A DNA stretch of 64,000 nt, from contig JABTTV010000001.1 in NCBI GenBank assembly GCA_015075725.1, forward strand, positions 2,108,001 through 2,172,000. The letters run 5' to 3'. The notes below the pieces were generated by a model that worked only from the letters and a program-made list of their open reading frames with translations, ran no database searches and had not been told where the DNA came from. Below, piece after piece: positions 57,015 through 63,246 of the stretch (position 1 is the stretch's first letter; each line of letters opens with the position of its first letter). Position numbers and translations under genes: made by a program. This DNA is from Anaerolineales bacterium. GTDB lineage: Bacteria > Chloroflexota > Anaerolineae > Anaerolineales > Villigracilaceae.

Positions 57015-57971
57015 TTAATAGTGCAAACTCAGATTCATGCCGTCATACAGATGGGCGACCTGCTCGGCGTAGCCATTGAACATGAGCGTTTCACGGCGGG
57101 TGAGTTCTCCGATACGCCGTTCAGACGCCTGCGACCAGCGCGGATGATCCACGTTCGGGTTGACGTTGGAATAGAAGCCGTATTCGTTGGGCGCGACAGT
57201 ATTCCACAAGGTGTTGGGACGCTGGTCGGTCAACTCGATCTTGACGATGGCTTTGATGGATTTGAATCCGTATTTCCAAGGCACGACGAGGCGGATGGGC
57301 GCGCCGTTCTGATTGGGCATCATTTCGCCGTACAAGCCGGTGGCGAGAATGGCGAGGTCGTTCATGGCCTCGTCGAGGCGCAGCCCTTCCTGGTAGGGCC
57401 AGGGATAGAACGCGCTGCCCTGCCCTTTCATCTCTTCGGGACGGTAAACTGTTTCAAAGCGGACGTATTGCGCGTCGGATGTCGGCTCGACTTGTTTCAA
57501 AAGGCTTGCAAGAGGGAAACCGTTCCACGGAATGACCATGCTCCAGGCCTCCACGCATCGCAGACGGTAGATGCGTTCCTCCTGCGTGAAGATTGAGAGC
57601 AGGTCTTCGATGCCGAAGGTCTTGGGTTTTGCGACCATGCCGGTCACTTCCACTGTCCAAGGAGAGGGGTTGAAATTCTCAGCCAGCGGTTTTACAGCTT
57701 CTTTATTGGTGCTGAACTCGTAATAATTGTTGTAGCCGGTGATCTCTTCGAAGGTGTTTGCCATGTCACCCAGTTCGTCGGTGAAAGACGGGCGGTCAGG
57801 TGCGGGCGCGGCGGCTTCGGTGTTTTCGGCCGCTTCCGGCGCGCAGGCGGCGAGCGCGACACTTCCGGCAATGACACCTGCGGCTTTGATGAAGTCGCGC
57901 CGCGAGAGATAGACCTCTTTGGGCGTGATCTCGGATGGGCGAACCGGTACGGATTTATATGGATGAGTCAT
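57015..57971 (-). CDS. msrP: molybdopterin-dependent methionine sulfoxide reductase, catalytic subunit
   Basis: A 318-residue sulfite-oxidase-fold protein. A Tat signal (SRRDFIKAAG at 23-32) ends in a lipobox-like LAAC at 40-43. Cys139 in YRLRCVEAWSMV is the predicted Mo ligand, and GAPIRLVVPWKYGFKSIK is the MsrP (YedY) family block. It reduces methionine sulfoxide in exported proteins. It may be lipid-anchored here, unlike the soluble E. coli form. It is cotranscribed with the TlpA-type thioredoxin (22 bases upstream) and msrQ. Confidence 0.92.
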   Translation of the reverse strand: MTHPYKSVPVRPSEITPKEVYLSRRDFIKAAGVIAGSVALAACAPEAAENTEAAAPAPDRPSFTDELGDMANTFEEITGYNNYYEFSTNKEAVKPLAENFNPSPWTVEVTGMVAKPKTFGIEDLLSIFTQEERIYRLRCVEAWSMVIPWNGFPLASLLKQVEPTSDAQYVRFETVYRPEEMKGQGSAFYPWPYQEGLRLDEAMNDLAILATGLYGEMMPNQNGAPIRLVVPWKYGFKSIKAIVKIELTDQRPNTLWNTVAPNEYGFYSNVNPNVDHPRWSQASERRIGELTRRETLMFNGYAEQVAHLYDGMNLSLHY

Positions 57972-57992
57972 GGCTGTTATCTCCTAATCTTA

Positions 57993-58547
57993 TTACGGGT
58001 AGGACTCTTCGAGCAGGGCTTGAATGACGGCTTCGGTTTCCTTGTATCTGCCTTCGCCGATGTGAACATAACGAATGTGTCCTTGTTTGTCAATCAGGTA
58101 TAGGGTGGGCCAGTAGCGATTATCGTAGGCGCGCCAGGTTTTGCCGTCGTTGTCCTGCGCCACGGCGTATTCGATTCCGTTTTCGAGGACGGCGGCTTGC
58201 AGGTTGTCCAAACTCTCTTCAAAGGAAAATTCGGGATAATGATTGCCGATGATGACCAAACCTTCGCCGGAATATTTGGAATGCCATTCCTTGAGCGATG
58301 GCATCACGTTCTGGCAGTTATAACAGCCAAACGTCCACATTTCGAGCGCGACCACTTTTCCGCGTAAGTCGGCGAGGCGGAGCGGAGAATCCACATTCAG
58401 CCAGGTATCGTTCGTTAGTTCAGGAGCAAGCCCGAGGTCGGGCAATGAGGCGGCGTATTGTGGAATGTCAGCCTCCAATGGTTGTGACTCCGCTGGAGTC
58501 GAACACGCGGTCAGCACGAACAGCAGTCCAAGGAATAATCGTTTCAC
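57993..58547 (-). CDS. TlpA-type thioredoxin-fold lipoprotein, Msr operon
   Basis: A 184-residue exported protein. Start is GTG at 58547 with AGG upstream. A short signal ends in LTAC (C15 lipobox). The thioredoxin fold has RLADLRGKVVALEMWTFGCYNC with the active pair C75-x-x-C78, and WPTLYLIDKQGHIRY carries the cis-Pro loop. It likely acts as an extracytoplasmic reductant or reductase. It is the first gene of the msrP-msrQ operon. Its promoter carries the 11-bp-spaced TTCGTAA boxes described at 58570. Confidence 0.9.
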   Translation of the reverse strand: MKRLFLGLLFVLTACSTPAESQPLEADIPQYAASLPDLGLAPELTNDTWLNVDSPLRLADLRGKVVALEMWTFGCYNCQNVMPSLKEWHSKYSGEGLVIIGNHYPEFSFEESLDNLQAAVLENGIEYAVAQDNDGKTWRAYDNRYWPTLYLIDKQGHIRYVHIGEGRYKETEAVIQALLEESYP

Positions 58548-58569
58548 CTTTCACCTCAAGGATGAGGTC

Positions 58570-58604
58570 ATTGTATGGAAACTTCCTTACGAAAGGCTTA
58601 CGCA
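58570..58604 (-). promoter_or_regulatory. response-regulator-type promoter of the TlpA-MsrP-MsrQ operon
   Basis: On the minus strand TGCGTAA (58604-58598) and TTCGTAA (58593-58587) are spaced 11 bp apart; 11 bases after the second is TACAAT (58575-58570). The boxes take the place of a -35. The same spacing is seen at 60602-60647. Confidence 0.6.
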
Positions 58605-58619
58605 ATTCTGAGAGTTTTA

Positions 58620-59840
58620 TTAGGGGATATGAAATGTGAATCGGCTGCCTTGACCGGCTTGGCTTTCAACATGAATATCATCGCCGTGCGCCTGCACGAT
58701 TCCGCGCGAGATGGCGAGACCCAACCCGGCTCCGCCTGTGGAGCGGCTGCGTGATTTTTCTCCGCGATAGAAGCCGTCAAAAATATGCGGAAGGTCTTCC
58801 GGGCGGATGCCTTCGCCTGAATCTGCGACGCTTACTTCCACGCCGCGGTTGGTTCGGCGCGCAGTGACTTTTATCTCCCCGTCAGCGGGTGTGTGGCGGA
58901 TGGCGTTGCCTATGAGATTATTCAACACGCGCCCGATGCGGCGGGTATCCATATCCACCGGGTCAACTTGTGGGTCAACACTTCCCGCCAATCTGATATT
59001 TTGCCGCGCCGCGAGTTCTGCAAAAGATTCGAGCGTGTCGGAGATGAGGTCAGCCAGCGATGAATTCGCGCGTTCCAGTTGGAATCCGCCTGCGTTCAAT
59101 TGCGCCATTTGGAATAGGTCGTCGATCAACGCCGACAATGAGCGCACGTCGCGCTGTGCCGTGTTGAGATACCGCTTGATCGTTTCTGGATCTTCCACCA
59201 CGCCGTCTTCCAACGCTTCGAGAATCGCGCGGATGGACGCGAGCGGAGTTTGCAAATCATGCCCAACCCAGGCGAGCAGCTCGGAACGCATCTTTTCCAT
59301 TTCACGTTGTTTGGCGTCTGCAACTTCGAGTTGTTCCGCCATCTGATTGAAGGTTTTCGCGAGCATGGCAACTTCATCCCGCCCATGCACAGGGACGCGG
59401 GTCTTCAGGTCGCCTTCCGCCAGTTTCCCCGCCGCGCCTTTCAGTTGATTGACGCGGTCAGTGATGGTTGACGAAAGAAAATAGCCGAGCGCCATTGCCA
59501 TCCCGCCTGCAAAGACGAGCAGCACGATTGCAAGCAGCAAATCGTGCTGGCTGGCGAACATCATCTGCGCCGAGAACCAGACGTTGAAAAAGGTCAGCAA
59601 ACTCGAAAGCGCGTACACGCCCAACAGCGACCAACGCAATGCGGGCGAAAGAGTTAACCAGCCGAAGCGATAGGCGGCATATCCCGCCAGAGCCGAAACC
59701 AGTGACGTGATGCCGAGGAAAAGCGCCATCAAGCCGAGTTCGTACATCGGCGGCGCCATCATCATGTTGAAGATGGCGAGCGAAATGATGAAGATGAGCA
59801 GCACGCCTGCAATAAAACGAAGAATGGCGGAAGATTTCAT
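58620..59840 (-). CDS. membrane sensor histidine kinase
   Basis: A 406-residue kinase with four or so membrane segments (about 8-28, 35-55, 70-90, 100-122) and no large external sensor domain. HAMP (about 120-175), HisKA with H194 in WVGHDLQTPL, then HATPase: NLIGNAIRHTP (N box), VADSGEGI (G1) and GAGLGLAISRGI (G2). It partners the response regulator it overlaps by 4 bases. With its membrane-embedded sensing part and redox gene neighbours it resembles the E. coli HprS-MsrPQ arrangement; that functional link is inference. Confidence 0.9.
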   Translation of the reverse strand: MKSSAILRFIAGVLLIFIISLAIFNMMMAPPMYELGLMALFLGITSLVSALAGYAAYRFGWLTLSPALRWSLLGVYALSSLLTFFNVWFSAQMMFASQHDLLLAIVLLVFAGGMAMALGYFLSSTITDRVNQLKGAAGKLAEGDLKTRVPVHGRDEVAMLAKTFNQMAEQLEVADAKQREMEKMRSELLAWVGHDLQTPLASIRAILEALEDGVVEDPETIKRYLNTAQRDVRSLSALIDDLFQMAQLNAGGFQLERANSSLADLISDTLESFAELAARQNIRLAGSVDPQVDPVDMDTRRIGRVLNNLIGNAIRHTPADGEIKVTARRTNRGVEVSVADSGEGIRPEDLPHIFDGFYRGEKSRSRSTGGAGLGLAISRGIVQAHGDDIHVESQAGQGSRFTFHIP

Positions 59841-60529
59841 GGCTCGAATTTATATCCCACGCCCCACACCGTCAGCAGGCGTGACGGCGACGATGGGTCG
59901 CTTTCTATTTTCTCGCGCAAGCGGCGCACGTGAACCGTCACTGTGCCGGGATCGATGTACTCCGCGCCGCCCCACACACGCTCCAGCAATTGCTCGCGCG
60001 TGAAGACTTGTCTGGGATGTCGTGCCAAAAGATACAGCAGATCGAATTCTTTCGCGGTCAATTCGATGGGCGACTCATGCACCGTCACCGTGCGGGTGAC
60101 CGGGCTGATGTGAATATCTTGAAAAGATAGATCGCGCTCAGGCTCCGCCCCGGCTTGCTCCCATCCAGTGCGCCTTAGCACCGCCCGAACACGGCTGACC
60201 AACTCCTGCGGACTGAACGGCTTGACCACGTAATCGTCCGCGCCCATTTCGAGACCGGCGATGCGGTCGATTTCCTCGCGCCGCGCCGTCACCATGATGA
60301 TGGGCACATTTGAACGGTCACGCAGCCAGCCGGTCAGGGAAAGACCGTCAACTTCGGGGAGCATCAGATCCAAAATGACGAATTCCGGAATTTGCTTTTC
60401 CAGAATCGCCATCGCCTGTTTCCCGTCCGCCGCGATCTGTACCTGATACCCGGCGCGTTTTAAGTAGAGGCTGACCACTTCCGCGAGGCTGGGTTCATCC
60501 TCCACAACGAGGACGCGCGTTTCATTCAT
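59837..60529 (-). CDS. OmpR/PhoB-family response regulator
   Basis: A 230-residue regulator from ATG 60529 (an in-frame start at 60541 is also possible). Receiver: VVEDEPS (acidic pair), D54 in VILDLMLPE, and VKPFSP with the conserved Lys. C-terminal winged helix: LTAKEFDLLYLLARHPRQVFTREQLLERVW and TVTVHVRRLREKIE. It likely binds the TTCGTAA direct repeats at 58587-58604 and 60602-60630. Translationally coupled to the kinase. Confidence 0.92.
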   Translation of the reverse strand: MNETRVLVVEDEPSLAEVVSLYLKRAGYQVQIAADGKQAMAILEKQIPEFVILDLMLPEVDGLSLTGWLRDRSNVPIIMVTARREEIDRIAGLEMGADDYVVKPFSPQELVSRVRAVLRRTGWEQAGAEPERDLSFQDIHISPVTRTVTVHESPIELTAKEFDLLYLLARHPRQVFTREQLLERVWGGAEYIDPGTVTVHVRRLREKIESDPSSPSRLLTVWGVGYKFEP

Positions 60530-60601
60530 GCGTGAAATCATACTTGATTCTCAGCCGAAAGTCACTAACAGGAACTTACTTTTCCGGGGCGAGTTCATAC
60601 T

Positions 60602-60647
60602 TTCGTAATGAATAGACAGGCAATTCGTAAGATGATTCCCCTATCCT
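60602..60647 (+). promoter_or_regulatory. response-regulator-type promoter of the TlpA2-CcdA genes
   Basis: TTCGTAA at 60602-60608 and again at 60624-60630 (22 bp apart); 11 bases after the second is TATCCT (60642-60647). It gives a leader of about 30 bases before the ATG at 60683. It also lies just upstream of the divergent response regulator, so autoregulation is possible. Confidence 0.6.
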
Positions 60648-60682
60648 ACGGTTTCAAGAGAATTCAAGGAGACCCATTGATC

Positions 60683-61345
60683 ATGAAACTACGAACCACC
60701 TTTTTCAGCATCGTCTTGTTGACCACGATCCTCGTCACTGCCTGTGGCGTGCCAGCCGAGGATGCGATGATGGACAAGCCGACGGAAGAAGCCATGCACG
60801 ATACGATGATGACCGAAGAAACGATGGACGAAAGCATGGCAACCGAAGAAGCCATGATGGATGATAATCCCGCCGGGGACGCCATGATGGAAAGCCCTGC
60901 CTGGTTCAGCGTTGCGTTGACGAATGTTCGCACCGGTGAGACCTTCACTATTCAAGACCTCAAAGGCAAGGTCATTCTGGTGGAGACGATGGCGGTTTGG
61001 TGTTCGAACTGTTTGCGCCAGCAGGGACAAGTGAAGGAATTGCATGGTCTGCTTGGCGAACGCGATGATTTCGTCAGCATTGGGTTGGATATCGACCCGA
61101 ACGAAGATGCCTCCAAACTCAAGGATTTTGTGGATGCGCAGGGCTTTAACTGGTTGTATGCCGTCTCGCCTGCGGAAGTTTCGCGCGATCTCTCTTCACT
61201 CTACGGTGACCAGTTCCTCAACCCGCCGTCCACACCGATGCTTGTCATTGACCGGCACGGCGTCGTCCACCCGCTGCCATTTGGCATCAAAAGCGCGGAA
61301 GCCTTGTTGAATTTCATCCAGCCCTTGCTCGACGAGAACATGTAA
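60683..61345 (+). CDS. TlpA-type thioredoxin lipoprotein with Met-rich linker
   Basis: A 220-residue lipoprotein from ATG 60683 (AAGGAGA upstream). Lipobox LVTAC (C21). Residues 28-70 are an acidic linker with eleven Met in 43 residues (AMMDKPTEE, TMMTEETMDE, EAMMDDN). The thioredoxin fold follows with C107-x-x-C110 in AVWCSNCLRQ and PSTPMLVIDRHG. It probably receives electrons from CcdA and reduces exported disulphides or sulfoxides. The Met-rich linker next to methionine sulfoxide reductase genes could be an oxidant sink repaired by MsrP, or bind Cu(I). Confidence 0.9.
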   Translation: MKLRTTFFSIVLLTTILVTACGVPAEDAMMDKPTEEAMHDTMMTEETMDESMATEEAMMDDNPAGDAMMESPAWFSVALTNVRTGETFTIQDLKGKVILVETMAVWCSNCLRQQGQVKELHGLLGERDDFVSIGLDIDPNEDASKLKDFVDAQGFNWLYAVSPAEVSRDLSSLYGDQFLNPPSTPMLVIDRHGVVHPLPFGIKSAEALLNFIQPLLDENM

Positions 61346-61353
61346 TGTTTTGA

Positions 61354-61386
61354 TTGTCATGCTTTGCTATCGCTTAGGGTGACACA
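61354..61386. repeat. short TGTCAT/TGACA element, copy 5 (degenerate)
   Basis: TTGTCATGC and AGGGTGACACAA ends only 33 bp apart, directly before ccdA. A shrunken version of the elements at 17371 and 52810. Confidence 0.45.
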
Positions 61387-61397
61387 AGTCAGACCTT

Positions 61398-62066
61398 ATG
61401 GAAACCATCCTCACCTCCCTTTCGCTCGGCTTGCTAGCCACCACCAGCCCGTGTGTGCTGCCGTTATATCCGGGCTTCCTCGCCTATCTCAGCGGCGGAC
61501 AGGAAAAACTGCAAAACAAAACCGCCCGGTATCTACTCGGCTTCTTCGTGCTGGCTGGCGTGCTGACCATGATGCTCGCGCTTGGAGCCGTCATTGCCTT
61601 GCTGTCCATTTCAATCGGACAGGCGTTGGCGTTCGTCATCCCCGTTGCCGATCTCATCATCATTTTGTTTGGCGTGCTGCTACTCTTGAACATCAACCCC
61701 TTCAAGAAACTTCCCCAAATCCAGGTGCCGCTGCTTTCACATCCCTTTGCGAATGCGTTCGTTTATGGCTTGCTTTACGGTCCCATCGCGTTGCCGTGTT
61801 CCGGTCCTTTGGTTGTGAGCATCTTTGCATTATCGCTCACTGTCGCCGATGCGCTCGGGAAGTTGAATGTCTTCCTCTGGTTCGGCTTGGGATTCGGAAT
61901 TCCGCTCCTGCTGTTATCATTCCTCTCCGGTGTCGCCCAACGCTGGATCACGCGCCAGTTCGCCATGCGCGCGCGTCTGATCAACTTCATCAGCGGCATG
62001 CTTTTATTGGGAGTTGGTACCTACGATTTCTACATCAACTGGGAGTTAATTCAATCCTATTTCTAA
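61398..62066 (+). CDS. ccdA: CcdA-like thiol:disulphide transmembrane electron carrier
   Basis: A 222-residue six-segment membrane protein. TTSPCVLPLYPGFL holds the first Cys-Pro motif, ALPCSGPLVV the second, matching DsbD-beta/CcdA proteins that pass electrons from cytoplasmic thioredoxin to external TlpA-type proteins. It follows the TlpA2 gene in the same direction with a 52-base gap and shares its promoter. Convergent with the S51 peptidase gene, overlapping it by 4 bases. No Shine-Dalgarno sequence is visible. Confidence 0.92.
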   Translation: METILTSLSLGLLATTSPCVLPLYPGFLAYLSGGQEKLQNKTARYLLGFFVLAGVLTMMLALGAVIALLSISIGQALAFVIPVADLIIILFGVLLLLNINPFKKLPQIQVPLLSHPFANAFVYGLLYGPIALPCSGPLVVSIFALSLTVADALGKLNVFLWFGLGFGIPLLLLSFLSGVAQRWITRQFAMRARLINFISGMLLLGVGTYDFYINWELIQSYF

Positions 62067-62746
62067 AGCGAGAATGTTTCGCCTCCCCCATAGCCGACAG
62101 TTGATCCGGTTCGGTAAAGCGTCACCTCCCCGCCGCCGTAAACTTGCCATTTGCCGCTCGCGTCATTCACCATGCCCGTCGCTTCGTCGATTCCGATCAA
62201 CACGGCTTCGGGCAGCATTTGTCTCATTTGGTTTGCCCACGCCTTACCGAATTGATTGTGGTGCGGCAGGACGCAGGCATTGGGAAGCAGGTTCAAGCCG
62301 CGCAATAATTTCCTTTCATAAGGGTCGTAATAATGCTCGCACAGCACCATCGCCCCGGCGCTGCTCCCGGCGATGACCGCGCCATTTTGATGCACCTCCA
62401 ACGCGGCAGACCAACACACGCTGTCCTTCAACGTCTCGCCCAAATGACGTGGAAAACCTCCCAGCAAATAGATCAGTTTCGAGGTCCGAATTGAGGCGGC
62501 AAGGACGGCATCGTTTGCAGACTTTGAATCAATCACATCCAGCGAAAAAACATTCTTCGCGCCAAGGCTTTGAAACCAGCGCACACCATTGATCCCCGCC
62601 CGTTTGTGATTGTTATCCGGCGCGGCGGCGGTTGGGAGGATGGCGATCGGCGCATCGAAGCCGCCAGCCAGATCGATGCCGCGCAAGTCCGGCTCGGACA
62701 TGCGTCCGCCAAACTCAGCGCCGCCTTCGAGGATGAGGCAACCCAT
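62063..62746 (-). CDS. S51-like peptidase / type 1 glutamine amidotransferase-like protein
   Basis: A 227-residue protein of the dipeptidase E/cyanophycinase group. VIAGSSAGAMVLCEHYY gives the nucleophile S129 in GxSxG; YLLGGFPRHLGETL is the preceding block, and LPHHNQFGKAW carries the candidate His. The ACILPT-like start (IAILPTAAAPDNNHKRAG) also fits. Length agrees with S51. It may hydrolyse Asp-containing dipeptides; specificity is not determined. Convergent with ccdA. Confidence 0.85.
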   Translation of the reverse strand: MGCLILEGGAEFGGRMSEPDLRGIDLAGGFDAPIAILPTAAAPDNNHKRAGINGVRWFQSLGAKNVFSLDVIDSKSANDAVLAASIRTSKLIYLLGGFPRHLGETLKDSVCWSAALEVHQNGAVIAGSSAGAMVLCEHYYDPYERKLLRGLNLLPNACVLPHHNQFGKAWANQMRQMLPEAVLIGIDEATGMVNDASGKWQVYGGGEVTLYRTGSTVGYGGGETFSL

Positions 62747-62756
62747 GAGTCTGAGC

Positions 62757-63152
62757 CTAGGATGAAAACGAGTCGAGCGCTTCCTGCAAAGTGGGGAAGA
62801 TGTAAATGCTATTCACGAATCCGGAGATGCTCAGCACATAATGGATATCCGGCGCGGGCTGGGCGATCTTGAAATAAGACGACTTATAGGTCTCCCCTGA
62901 ATGTTCCTTTTTCCAGGCGATGATCTCCGCGTCAGGGGTGTAGATCTTGAAAATGGTGTGCAGGGCGCGCAAGCCTGCGCTGGTGATCAATTGCAATCCG
63001 CCGAAATCCAGCAGCAGGAACCGGGCGCCGGAATCGAATTCGGCGCGGGCGGCGTCAACAAGTTCACCCTCGGTCTGGCCGTCCAGTTTTCCATCCAGGC
63101 GCAGGGTGGTTATCCTGTCTGCCGACTTGATAATTTTCAACATTTCCGACAT
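62757..63152 (-). CDS. STAS-domain protein (anti-anti-sigma-like)
   Basis: A 131-residue protein starting MSEMLKIIKSADRITTLRLDG (GGAG 9 bases upstream; the frame to 63197 lacks support). LLLDFGGLQLITSAGLRALHTIF is the STAS signature with the phosphorylatable Ser in ITSAG. The C-terminal part (YVLSISGFVNSIYIFPTLQEAL) is the last strand-helix. Such proteins bind anti-sigma kinases; no partner RsbW-like kinase is adjacent. Only ten bases separate it from the S51 gene start, so both may be in one transcript. Confidence 0.85.
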   Translation of the reverse strand: MSEMLKIIKSADRITTLRLDGKLDGQTEGELVDAARAEFDSGARFLLLDFGGLQLITSAGLRALHTIFKIYTPDAEIIAWKKEHSGETYKSSYFKIAQPAPDIHYVLSISGFVNSIYIFPTLQEALDSFSS

Positions 63153-63218
63153 GCATCCATCTCCTTTGACATGCGCAATGAGCCGATCCATCGTCATTAT
63201 ACATGTTCCCCCTTTGCC

Positions 63219-63246
63219 ATTCCCTATTCATTATTCACGTTATTTT
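63219..63246. repeat. heptamer array forming the end of the ComEC-like gene
   Basis: ATTCCCT, ATTCATT, ATTCACG, TTATTTT. The stop codon (63224-63226) spans the boundary of the first two units, and the repeat encodes the last residues ENNVNNE. Confidence 0.65.

Noticed and set aside
489..63246. Heptamer arrays as a CRISPR or satellite array
   Set aside because: Units are 7 bases with no spacers, each array is under 85 bases, and unit sequences differ between arrays.
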